A DNA stretch of 64,000 nt. Origin: Bacteroidia bacterium (lineage in GTDB: Bacteria; Bacteroidota; Bacteroidia; Flavobacteriales_D; Sanyastnellaceae). This document shows, one piece after another, positions 43,396-50,830 of the stretch (the first letter of the stretch is position 1; each line of letters opens with the position of its first letter). The position numbers and the translations under genes are program-made. Location of the stretch: the NCBI GenBank assembly GCA_030427925.1, contig JAUICJ010000002.1:1-64000 (forward strand). Direction: 5' to 3'. The notes below the pieces were generated by a model. It was not told the origin of the DNA. It made no database searches and was given only the letters and a program-made list of their open reading frames with translations.

Positions 43396-44463
43396 TCAGT
43401 GGTTGCGTCCGATGCAATTCAAATCTTCAAAGGCCTGCTCCAACCGGTTGACGAACGAAACCTCGCCTGCACGCAACCAAACACGCGGGTCGTAGTGCTT
43501 TTTGTTGGGCTTTTCGGGGCCATCGGGGTTTCCGATTTGGCTTTGCAAGTAAGGCGCCTTCTCCGCGAAGTAATCCCGAATGCCTTCGGCAAACGCCCAC
43601 TGCATGTCGGTGTCGATGTTCATCTTGATCGCCCCATAACCGATGGCCTCGCGGATCTCCTCCGGGGTCGAACCGCTTCCTCCGTGAAAGACGAAATCCA
43701 CCGGCTTCGGCTCCGTGCCAAACTTCTCTTCAATGTGGCGCTGGCTGGCATCCAGGATCTTCGGCTGAAGGCTGACGTTGCCGGGCTTGTAAACCCCGTG
43801 CACGTTCCCAAAGGCCGCTGCGATGGTGAAGTTATCGCTCACCCGCTTCAACCGCTCATAGGCGTAGGCCACTTCCTCGGGCTGCGTGTACAATTTGCTG
43901 CTGTCCACATCCGTGTTGTCCACTCCGTCCTCCTCGCCCCCGGTCACGCCGAGCTCGATTTCAAGGAACATCCCGAGCTTGTCCATGCGCTCCATGTAGG
44001 CAACGCAGGTGTCGAGGTTCTCCTCGATGGACTCTTCGCTGAGGTCGATCATGTGGGAGCTGAACAGCGGCTGTCCCGTCCGCTCGAAATGCGCTTCGCC
44101 CGCATCGAGGAGGCCGTCAATCCATGGCAGCAACTTCCGAGCGCAGTGATCGGTGTGCAAAATCACCGGCACGCCATACGCTTGTGCCAAGGTGTGCACG
44201 TGCATGGCACCGCTCACCGACCCCAAGACTGCCGCCCGCTGATCTTCCAACTTCAGCCCTTTACCTGCATAAAATGCAGCCCCTCCGTTCGAGAATTGAA
44301 CGATGACTGGCGAGTTCACTTTCGCCGCGGTTTCGAGAACGGCGTTGATGGAATCGGTGCCGATGACGTTGACCGCCGGAAGCGCGTAGTTGTTGGCTTG
44401 CGCGTCTTGCATGACTTGGCGGACTTCTTCGCCCCAGAGGACGCCTGCACGGAATTTGCTCAT
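43396..44463 (-). CDS. fba: Class II fructose-1,6-bisphosphate aldolase
   Basis: Zinc aldolase of glycolysis and gluconeogenesis, 355 residues. The zinc ligand motif HTDHCARK (~102-109), the loop NGGAAFYAGKG, HGGSGSTPEE (~269-278) and the end of the barrel KMNIDTDMQWA (~293-303) are present. ATG 44463 is chosen because the upstream frame is antisense to alkB and has no family similarity. TAAATTTGG (complement of 44484-44492) is a -7 box about 20 nt before the start; pgi follows at once. Confidence 0.97.
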   Translation of the reverse strand: MSKFRAGVLWGEEVRQVMQDAQANNYALPAVNVIGTDSINAVLETAAKVNSPVIVQFSNGGAAFYAGKGLKLEDQRAAVLGSVSGAMHVHTLAQAYGVPVILHTDHCARKLLPWIDGLLDAGEAHFERTGQPLFSSHMIDLSEESIEENLDTCVAYMERMDKLGMFLEIELGVTGGEEDGVDNTDVDSSKLYTQPEEVAYAYERLKRVSDNFTIAAAFGNVHGVYKPGNVSLQPKILDASQRHIEEKFGTEPKPVDFVFHGGSGSTPEEIREAIGYGAIKMNIDTDMQWAFAEGIRDYFAEKAPYLQSQIGNPDGPEKPNKKHYDPRVWLRAGEVSFVNRLEQAFEDLNCIGRNH

Positions 44464-44522
44464 GGTATCGGTTGAATTTTGGGCCAAATTTACCACGCAA
44501 TCCAACGCGCACCCTTGCCAAA

Positions 44523-45593
44523 TCACCCTCCGCTGCCCTCCAACCGCTTCAGCCGGGGATGCACCACCGCGAAATAAAGCGGCGGCAACCAACTCAGAAC
44601 CATCATGCCCGGATAGCCCGTCGGCAATTGCGGCGCATCGGGCAAGTGATCCAATTGCGGATAGGGCTTGGCTGGCGCGGCGTGGTGATCCGAATGCCGG
44701 CTCAACTCGAACAACACCACGCGACCGAGCGGGTGGTTCGAATTCCAACTGTGCACCGCTCGCACCCGTTCGTATCGGTGTTCGTTCACTCGCGCCCGGC
44801 TCAATCCGTAATGCTCAATGTAGTTAACGGTCTCCAACAGCAAACCTCCTATCGCCGCGGCAACCACCCAAGCCCCGGCCACATCCCATCCCCAAATCAC
44901 CCCGACTGCCACCAAAACCGCCCCTTGAATCGCCTGCCAACGCAGCACCTCATTCCCCCAACTCCAAAACGGCTTGCCCGCTCGCCGCAACCGGTCCGCT
45001 TCAAGCTGCCAAGCATGCCACCAGCCGCCCCACCAGGACTTCACCCAAAACAACCACACCCACTCGCCACGACGAGCGGTCGCCGGATCTTCGTCGGTGG
45101 CGACGTTCCGATGGTGTCCGCGGTTGTGCTCCACCTGAAAGTGCGCGTACAGCGAGGTCACCAACAAAGCGTACGAAGCCAACGAAGCCAGGCGGTGGGG
45201 GCGGTGCCCCAACTCGTGCGCCACGTTGATTCCGAGCACCCCACACAGCAAGCCCATCGCCGTCACCCGTCCCCACCACGTCGCGCCATCGAGCTCCGCC
45301 CCATCCATCATCACCCAAAACCAAATCAAGCCCCCCCATTGAATGAACACCATGCTGCCCAACCACGCATCGAACCGGCCATCTTCCTGAATGGCCGCCG
45401 ACTCAGCAGGCGATAAATTTCGTCCGTTGGGCTTCAACACCAATTCCAGCATGGGCAACAAGACGAACGCATAGGCGATTGCAGCGAAGGACCACAGGCC
45501 TTCCAACAGAAACGAAGCGGCAGCAGAAATCGGGATGGTCAGCGAAAACGCATACCGCAGCCAGCGCCAACGAAGTTCACTCGACGGATTCAT
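44523..45593 (-). CDS. alkB: Alkane 1-monooxygenase, AlkB family di-iron membrane hydroxylase
   Basis: Hydroxylates medium-chain alkanes at the terminal carbon with a rubredoxin partner. The 356-residue protein has ~6 membrane helices and all histidine boxes in order: HELGHRPH (His126/130/133), EHNRGHHRNVATDEDPA (~162-178), NYIEHYGL and SRHSDHHAAPAKPYPQL. The length is somewhat shorter than many AlkB. No rubredoxin is fused or adjacent. Start overlaps the end of the lipoprotein gene by 17 bp, so it is the third gene of a def-lipoprotein-alkB train. Marine Bacteroidota also use AlkB relatives on fatty-acid or wax-like chains, so the substrate is not certain. Confidence 0.93.
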   Translation of the reverse strand: MNPSSELRWRWLRYAFSLTIPISAAASFLLEGLWSFAAIAYAFVLLPMLELVLKPNGRNLSPAESAAIQEDGRFDAWLGSMVFIQWGGLIWFWVMMDGAELDGATWWGRVTAMGLLCGVLGINVAHELGHRPHRLASLASYALLVTSLYAHFQVEHNRGHHRNVATDEDPATARRGEWVWLFWVKSWWGGWWHAWQLEADRLRRAGKPFWSWGNEVLRWQAIQGAVLVAVGVIWGWDVAGAWVVAAAIGGLLLETVNYIEHYGLSRARVNEHRYERVRAVHSWNSNHPLGRVVLFELSRHSDHHAAPAKPYPQLDHLPDAPQLPTGYPGMMVLSWLPPLYFAVVHPRLKRLEGSGG

Positions 45594-46110
45594 TGCGTTG
45601 GAAATTACGCAGCAAATCGTCTGCGCGCAAGTCCAACTGTGCCAACGAGATGCGCGCCCATTCCGCCTCCTCCGATTCCGGGTGAACCTCGACCACCTGT
45701 TGGTAGGTCAGCCGAGCTTGCTCCCGGTCGCCCAGCTCCGTCTCGGCGATGAAGCCGACGAGGAAAGCACACCGCGCGCGCTGCGGGTAACTTGGAAAGT
45801 GATCGTGGACATCGCGCAACTGGGTCATCGCTTCCTCGAATGCGCCTTTTGAGCGCAACAGGTCCGCTCGCCGAAACAACATTTCGGGAGCACGCTCTTC
45901 CCCGTTGCACGCATTCGCGAAGGCCGCATAGTCGCGGATCAATTGATCCCGAACTTCGCTGCGCGGGTTCACTTCATCCCCAAACAATTCCGCTTCCAAA
46001 GCGCCGATGGCCTCCAACCGCTCCGCGCAATCGCCCGCTTCACCGACCGCATCCCCCGCGGGATTTCCGCAAGCCGCTAGAGCGACCGCCACCCAAACCC
46101 ACCGACTCAT
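45577..46110 (-). CDS. Small TPR lipoprotein
   Basis: A 177-residue envelope protein. Short signal with lipobox LAAC (Cys14). The rest is helical with TPR-like pairs (APEMLFRRADLLRSKGAFEEA ~76-96 and YPQRARCAFLVGFI ~108-121, then a third EAEWARIS). Resembles YbgF-like or outer-membrane assembly TPR lipoproteins but is too short to name. ATG overlaps the def stop as ATGA; its end overlaps alkB by 17 bp. Confidence 0.8.
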   Translation of the reverse strand: MSRWVWVAVALAACGNPAGDAVGEAGDCAERLEAIGALEAELFGDEVNPRSEVRDQLIRDYAAFANACNGEERAPEMLFRRADLLRSKGAFEEAMTQLRDVHDHFPSYPQRARCAFLVGFIAETELGDREQARLTYQQVVEVHPESEEAEWARISLAQLDLRADDLLRNFQRNESVE

Positions 46111-46682
46111 CGCCCGCGAACTCCTGGAAAGCGCATCCGGTAATCCACCGGGACTTTCCCGTTGGTGATGTCCCGCAATTTCCCGTGCAGCAAGCGGCGG
46201 CGCATGGGATTCAGGTGATCCGTGATGAGCACGCCCTCGATGTGATCGTATTCGTGCTGAACCACACGGGCCGGAATGCCCTCAAGACGTTCCTCCACGA
46301 GCTCCCATTGCTCGTTGTAGTATTCCACCGCAATCCCCGTAGGACGCGTCACTTTTTCCCGAATGCCCGGGATGCTCAGGCAGCCTTCCTCCATTTCGTC
46401 TTGCTCCTCGCTCTCTTCGAAGATGACCGGATTGATCATGACCCGCTTGAAGTCCTTGCAGGCCAAATCCCCGCCCTCGCCTTCCGCAAACGGACTGGCA
46501 TCCACGATGAAGAGGCGCAGCGACTCACCGACCTGGGGTGCTGCCAACCCTACGCCCTCCGAAGCGTACATGGTCTCCCACATGTTCGCAATGAGGCTCT
46601 CCAAACCGGATGATCCCTGCTCCACGTCTTCCGCCTCCACCTTGAGAACGGGATCGCCATAGGCCACTACTGGTAAAATCAT
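46107..46682 (-). CDS. def: Peptide deformylase
   Basis: Removes the N-formyl group of new proteins. The 191-residue metalloenzyme has GVGLAAPQVG (~44-53), EEGCLSIPGI with the metal Cys (~98-107) and HEYDH with two metal His (~144-148). ATG 46682 starts MILPVVAYGDPVL, the family opener, and is 3 nt from a -7 box; the longer frame is not needed. First gene of the train with the lipoprotein and alkB. Confidence 0.97.
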   Translation of the reverse strand: MILPVVAYGDPVLKVEAEDVEQGSSGLESLIANMWETMYASEGVGLAAPQVGESLRLFIVDASPFAEGEGGDLACKDFKRVMINPVIFEESEEQDEMEEGCLSIPGIREKVTRPTGIAVEYYNEQWELVEERLEGIPARVVQHEYDHIEGVLITDHLNPMRRRLLHGKLRDITNGKVPVDYRMRFPGVRGR

Positions 46683-46685
46683 GCG

Positions 46686-46693
46686 CAAATTTA
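46686..46693 (-). promoter_or_regulatory. -7 box of a leaderless def promoter
   Basis: On the minus strand TAAATTTG, a perfect consensus box, ends 3 nt before ATG 46682. It points away from the ribBA promoter 60 bp to the right. Confidence 0.65.
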
Positions 46694-46752
46694 CCACGAT
46701 TCAGCGAACGAGAGGGCGGATTGAGGTGGCGGATTGGGGGTGGGTTTTGGCC

Positions 46753-46760
46753 TAACTTCG
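46753..46760 (+). promoter_or_regulatory. -7 box of a leaderless ribBA promoter
   Basis: TAACTTCG followed by CGGC and the ATG at 46765, a 4-nt gap. No FMN-riboswitch-sized leader exists in front of ribBA, since only 82 bp separate it from def. Confidence 0.6.
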
Positions 46761-46764
46761 CGGC

Positions 46765-47895
46765 ATGAGTGTGCTCGACCCCATTTCCGAAGCCATAGAA
46801 GCCATTCGCAACGGTGAAATCATCATCGTGGTGGACGACGAAGACCGTGAAAACGAAGGCGATTTTCTTACCGCTGCGCGCAACGTCACGCCCGAGGTCA
46901 TCAACTTCATGGCGACCCATGGGCGGGGACTCATATGCGCCCCCCTCATTGAAGACCGCTGTGATGAGTTGGGGCTTGAGCTGATGGTCCATTCGAACAA
47001 CGCCGCGTACGAAACCCCGTTCACGGTTTCGGTTGACCTGTTGGGACACGGGTGCACGACGGGCATTTCAGCCAGCGACCGGTCGAAGACGATCGCAGCC
47101 CTCATCGACCCGGAAACGCGCCCTGAAGAACTGGGCAAGCCGGGACACATTTTCCCACTTCGAGCCAAGCGCGGCGGGGTGCTTCGGAGAGCCGGCCACA
47201 CGGAAGCCGCCATTGATTTCGCGCGGCTTGCAGGCTTCGAACCTGCGGGGGTCATCGTGGAAATCATGAACGAGGACGGCACGATGGCACGGCTTCCTGC
47301 GTGCCGCGAATTGGCGGATCGGTTTGGCTTGAAATTGGTCAGCATTGCCGATTTGATTGCCTACCGCCTGGAGCACGACACCTTGATCAAGAAGGAGACT
47401 ACCCGCGAAATCCCCACGGAATACGGCACGTTCCAAGCCACAGCTTATCGCCAAACCACGAACGACGTGGTCCACTTGGCCATGTGCCTGGGCGATTGGG
47501 ACCGGGATGAAGCGGTGCCCGTTCGGGTTCACCACACCGATGTGGTTTCGGACCTGTTCATGACCTTAGAAAGCGGGCGCGGGCGCGAATTGCGGGCTTC
47601 CCTCGAATACATGGCCCAGCGCGGCAAGGGCATCGTGGTGCTCATCAACAAACTCCCCGCCGACGGTGGGCTGCTCGCCGGCCTCCTGAATCACCAAACC
47701 GGCACCCCTCCACCGACTTCCCCCATGGACTCCAAAGACTATGGCATTGGAGCCCAAATTTTACGCGATTGCGGGGCGCGCAAGCTGGAGGTGTTGTCCG
47801 ACCGACCCCGCAAGCGCGGAATCATCGGTTACGGACTCGAAATCGTCGACACCATTCCGATTTCCCCGTTGTTGAAACCTGTCGCCCACGGGTAA
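46765..47895 (+). CDS. ribB: RibBA-like protein: intact DHBP synthase, degenerate GTP cyclohydrolase II half
   Basis: Residues 1-205 are a complete RibB (3,4-dihydroxy-2-butanone-4-phosphate synthase): DDEDRENEGDF (~24-34), TGISASDR, HIFPLRA (~128-134), RAGHTEA (~142-148). Residues ~210-376 align with GTP cyclohydrolase II at both ends (YGIGAQILRDCGARKLEVL, RKRGIIGYGLEIV) but the zinc cysteines are gone: HSECMTGD becomes HHTDVVSD and CDCG becomes GRGR. The GRGIGL-KI-AY loop is replaced by LPADGGLLAGLLN. So this half is probably non-catalytic, as in RibBX-type variants, and the separate RibA takes over. Confidence 0.92.
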   Translation: MSVLDPISEAIEAIRNGEIIIVVDDEDRENEGDFLTAARNVTPEVINFMATHGRGLICAPLIEDRCDELGLELMVHSNNAAYETPFTVSVDLLGHGCTTGISASDRSKTIAALIDPETRPEELGKPGHIFPLRAKRGGVLRRAGHTEAAIDFARLAGFEPAGVIVEIMNEDGTMARLPACRELADRFGLKLVSIADLIAYRLEHDTLIKKETTREIPTEYGTFQATAYRQTTNDVVHLAMCLGDWDRDEAVPVRVHHTDVVSDLFMTLESGRGRELRASLEYMAQRGKGIVVLINKLPADGGLLAGLLNHQTGTPPPTSPMDSKDYGIGAQILRDCGARKLEVLSDRPRKRGIIGYGLEIVDTIPISPLLKPVAHG

Positions 47896-47919
47896 CACCG
47901 GAGCGACGCCCCACCCCTG

Positions 47920-47956
47920 AAAACAAAAAAGCCACACTCCCGGAGGAGTGTGGCTT
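47920..47956 (-). terminator. Intrinsic terminator of rpmE2
   Basis: AAGCCACACTCC (47929-47940) pairs perfectly with GGAGTGTGGCTT (47945-47956), loop 4 nt. The A-rich left flank becomes TTTTTTGTTTT on the minus strand, downstream of rpmE2. It may also stop ribBA but the plus-strand U-tract is poor. Confidence 0.88.
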
Positions 47957-47984
47957 GGTCTCATTCAAAGCATCCGCAGCGGGA

Positions 47985-48239
47985 TTACTTCTTAAATTTA
48001 TCGTACTTCTGGCGGAACTTGTCGATCCGACCAGCCGTATCCACGAACTGGGCCTTACCCGTGTAGAATGGATGCGACTTGTGGCTCACCTCCACCTTGA
48101 TCAGCGGATACTCGTTGCCGTCTTCCCATTGAATGGTTTCCTTCGTGTTCGCCGCTGACTTGCTCAAGAACGCGTACTCGTTGGACATGTCCTTGAAGAC
48201 GACCAAACGGTAGTTATCGGGGTGAATGCCTTGCTTCAT
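47985..48239 (-). CDS. rpmE2: 50S ribosomal protein L31, type B (zinc-free)
   Basis: An 84-residue ribosomal protein starting [17 protein letters not shown]. Contains [26 protein letters not shown] split over ~47-72, diagnostic for L31, and has no cysteine, so it is the zinc-independent B type. ATG 48239 fits the family start. TATCTTTG (complement of 48260-48267), a perfect -7 box, lies 20 nt upstream. Confidence 0.97.
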   Translation of the reverse strand: MKQGIHPDNYRLVVFKDMSNEYAFLSKSAANTKETIQWEDGNEYPLIKVEVSHKSHPFYTGKAQFVDTAGRIDKFRQKYDKFKK

Positions 48240-48259
48240 GTTGCCTCTGAATTGGTCGG

Positions 48260-48267
48260 CAAAGATA
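48260..48267 (-). promoter_or_regulatory. -7 box of rpmE2
   Basis: TATCTTTG on the minus strand, perfect consensus, 20 nt before the L31 start. Gives a short leader of about 15 nt. Confidence 0.6.
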
Positions 48268-48301
48268 GCACATTTCCCAAGAGATGCAACCCGTCGATGC
48301 A

Positions 48302-48384
48302 AAACATCAGAAAAACCACCACAAACACCGGATTGTGGATAACCTGCGGTTATGAAATCTTTGAAACGCAGCCAACACCACTAA
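48302..48384. other. Intergenic stretch with a DnaA-box-like site and an inverted repeat
   Basis: No protein gene is credible here. TGTGGATAA (48336-48344) equals a perfect DnaA box in reverse. It overlaps ATAACC-TGC-GGTTAT (48341-48355), a 6-bp dyad. A single box is not evidence for an origin. Confidence 0.35.
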
Positions 48385-48492
48385 CTTGCCTTCGGTTTTA
48401 AGTGAGTTTAGCGCAAGCTAAGCATCAAGTGATAATTTGGTTAAGTTGGTCCTGTCCCAGAACGCTGGGACAGGACCCTTTGTTTTGGCCCA
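48385..48492 (+). ncRNA. Candidate small RNA ending in an intrinsic terminator
   Basis: After TAACTTGC (48382-48389, -7-like) comes TTAGC-GCAA-GCTAA (48409-48422), a hairpin with a GNRA-type loop. Then a perfect 13-bp stem follows (48448-48460 with 48465-48477, loop AACG), trailed by CTTTGTTTTGG. No upstream plus-strand gene needs this terminator: rpmE2 reads the other way and ribBA ended 500 bp earlier. So an independent transcript of about 100 nt is the simplest reading. No family recognised. Confidence 0.4.
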
Positions 48493-48601
48493 ATTGAGCG
48501 CAACCAAGCTCCCCTTCCACAACTTGATGTTCGCAATTGCCCAAACCCCAAATCTCACGCCGCATTTCCCCCTGTAGCTTGCGAGGCAGCAACCTTGAAC
48601 C

Positions 48602-49864
48602 ATGCACCTCGCCCATTTGCTTTTGTTTTTCCTGCTCCGTCCGTGGTTTGCCTTCATCGGCTTGGGCGAACACATTGATGCCGAGAGCCGCATTCCGAGC
48701 CAGCTTGCAGCTGGTGAGTACGCGACCGCAGCTTGGGTCATCCACAAAGGCGACGCACGAGGATTTGCTCGACTTCACCTGAACGTACCCGAACATTTGG
48801 AGATGACGCCGTTGGAAACGCACGGAGCATCCTTTGAATTTACGGGGAGCTCAGTGAAATTGATTTGGTTGGATGCGCCAGCGGAATCCACATTCCAGAT
48901 CAAGCTCGGGATGCGTGCAGAGCCGCAATTCGATGGCGGCGTATTCGAACCGCTTTGGTCATACATCGTGGAAGGACAACGAAAGGACGTCGCCATGACC
49001 TCGACTTTCTTGGCTGCTTCCAACGCAAGCATGACCGGGTCTCCCCTGATCCCGGCCCCTGCGCATTGGGAAGTAACGGGTGCCGAGCCCGAAGATGCGC
49101 CCGCACCGACCCGCGACTACGACCCTGCTGAGTTCTCCATTCAACGACGGATCTACATCGAGGGCCCAGACGTAGCGCGCGTCGAGTTCCACGTTTCGGG
49201 TCACCGGAAAAACCACATGCTTCGGATTTATGAGGCGTTGCCGGACGATTGCCGTGCCGAACACGATGTCTTGGAAAAGGCCACAGTACGCTTCGAGGCG
49301 CAGGAACTGATTTTTTCTTGGTTCAATGCGCCCAAATCCGACGCGTTCAAAGTCAGTTACCGCATCATGGGGGATTTGAGCGGGTGCTTGACGGCCCTCT
49401 CGGGGCACGCGGAGTTCGCTGTGGAAGAAACCACTCAAGTGGTGGACATTCCCGATTTCAACCGAAGCCTCGTGTTCGACCCCGAGCATTGGATGGATGA
49501 CCTGCGGGGGGCTGAAGTGACCGAAGCGGAAGCTGCGCTTCCCGTCCCCGAGCCGGTTGACGTGCCTGCTCCTGAGATCGGGGTGACGTTCCGGGTGCAA
49601 GTGATGGCCGCGCATGCCCACGTGAAACCCTTTTGGTTCAAGCAAAAATTTGGCTTCCAAGATCCAATCGACGCGGAACCCCACGAAAACTGGATCAAGT
49701 ACACTACCGGCAGCTACTCCGACTACACGAGCGCGCGAAACCGCCGCGAGGAATTGGCTGCTGGCTTCACCTTCCCCGGTCCCTTCGTGACCGCTTACCA
49801 GGAGGGGGAACGCATCACCGTGCAAGAGGCTTTGGTTCTCGCGCAGCAACAATGGATTCCCTGA
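48602..49864 (+). CDS. Secreted protein with SPOR-like C-terminal domain, function unknown
   Basis: A 420-residue protein with a hydrophobic N-terminus (~5-20) as signal peptide. Two beta-sandwich-like parts follow: ~25-150 and ~165-290, the second opening FSIQRRIYIEGPDVARVEFH. An acidic, Pro-rich linker leads to a C-terminal ~85-residue region, TFRVQVMAAHAHVKPFWF, then WIKYTTGSYSDYTSARNRR and FVTAYQEGERI. This is the SPOR-like pattern common in Bacteroidota envelope proteins, used to bind glycan or mediate assembly. The stop overlaps the xerD ATG (TGATG). TAGCTTGC (48575-48582) is a weak -7 box. Confidence 0.75.
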   Translation: MHLAHLLLFFLLRPWFAFIGLGEHIDAESRIPSQLAAGEYATAAWVIHKGDARGFARLHLNVPEHLEMTPLETHGASFEFTGSSVKLIWLDAPAESTFQIKLGMRAEPQFDGGVFEPLWSYIVEGQRKDVAMTSTFLAASNASMTGSPLIPAPAHWEVTGAEPEDAPAPTRDYDPAEFSIQRRIYIEGPDVARVEFHVSGHRKNHMLRIYEALPDDCRAEHDVLEKATVRFEAQELIFSWFNAPKSDAFKVSYRIMGDLSGCLTALSGHAEFAVEETTQVVDIPDFNRSLVFDPEHWMDDLRGAEVTEAEAALPVPEPVDVPAPEIGVTFRVQVMAAHAHVKPFWFKQKFGFQDPIDAEPHENWIKYTTGSYSDYTSARNRREELAAGFTFPGPFVTAYQEGERITVQEALVLAQQQWIP

Positions 49865-50826
49865 TGGCCATCGAGAAAACAAATTGGAAATCGGCGATTG
49901 CAGGTTACCGAGATTACTTAGAATTGGAGCGCGGCTTGAGCCGCAACTCGGTTCAAGCCTACATCCGTGACATTGAGCAGTTTTCTCAATTCGCGTATCG
50001 GGAGGAGCAGATCGCGACGCCCGAGTTCATCACCATGGACATCGTGGAACAGTTCATGGGGAGTTTGTACGACCGAGGATTGGCTCGAAACAGCCAGGCC
50101 CGCATGCTCAGCGGGGTGCGGAGCTTTTGCAAATACCTCCGAATGGAAGGGCTGATGGAAGGCGATCCGGTCGAATTGGTCGAATCCCCGCGTCCGCAGC
50201 GCAAGTTGCCCGACGTTTTGAGCGTGGAAGAAATCAGCCTCCTCATCGACAGCATCGATTTGTCGCGCCGCGAAGGCGTTCGGAACAAGGCCATGCTGGA
50301 GACCATGTACAGCTGTGGGTTGCGGGTGACGGAGTTGGTGGAGTTGAAGCTGAGTCAAGTGGACTTGGTGGACGGATTGGTCCGCGTCATCGGCAAGGGC
50401 AACAAGGAACGCATCGTCCCCATCGGAACGAACGCGATGAACGCCATCGACGATTACTTGAGCCATTACCGTTCGAACATCGTGCCAGCGCCTGGGCACG
50501 AGGACGCGCTGTTCCTCGGTCGACAAGGGCGCGCCATGAGTCGCCAAATGGCGTTCACCATGATCCGCCGCGTGGCCATCCAAGCCGGCATTCGCAAGCA
50601 CGTCAGCCCCCACACCTTCCGACACAGCTTTGCCACCCACCTGGTGGAAGCGGGAGCCGATTTGCGGGCCGTTCAGGTCATGCTTGGACACGCCCAATTG
50701 TCGACCACGGAAATCTACACGCACCTCGATCGCCGCTTCTTGCGCGAACAGGTCACCCAGTTCCACCCCCGAAGCGGCAAATCCGCAGCCCCGAAAGAGC
50801 GCAACAAGCCCTCGAAGAGCCGCTGA
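49864..50826 (+). CDS. xerD: Tyrosine recombinase XerD
   Basis: Resolves chromosome dimers at dif with XerC. The 320-residue protein has an N-terminal SAM-like domain (YLELERGLSRNSVQAYIRDI, ~18-37) and a catalytic domain with Arg in SCGLRVTEL (~150), Lys in GKGNKERIVP (~180), HTFRHSFATHL (~251-261), LGHAQLSTTEIYTH with the His and nucleophile Tyr (~278-291). Intact and of normal size. It starts inside the stop of the preceding gene, so they are co-translated. Not associated with a mobile element here. Confidence 0.95.
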   Translation: MAIEKTNWKSAIAGYRDYLELERGLSRNSVQAYIRDIEQFSQFAYREEQIATPEFITMDIVEQFMGSLYDRGLARNSQARMLSGVRSFCKYLRMEGLMEGDPVELVESPRPQRKLPDVLSVEEISLLIDSIDLSRREGVRNKAMLETMYSCGLRVTELVELKLSQVDLVDGLVRVIGKGNKERIVPIGTNAMNAIDDYLSHYRSNIVPAPGHEDALFLGRQGRAMSRQMAFTMIRRVAIQAGIRKHVSPHTFRHSFATHLVEAGADLRAVQVMLGHAQLSTTEIYTHLDRRFLREQVTQFHPRSGKSAAPKERNKPSKSR

Positions 50827-50830
50827 TCAC

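Noticed and set aside
46683-46764. FMN riboswitch before ribBA
   Set aside because: Only 82 bp to the divergent def gene, with a -7 box 4 nt from the ATG; there is no room for the aptamer.
49864-50826. xerD as sign of an integrated element
   Set aside because: Sequence is a typical housekeeping XerD, coupled to its upstream neighbour; no direct repeats, att-like ends or phage genes nearby.
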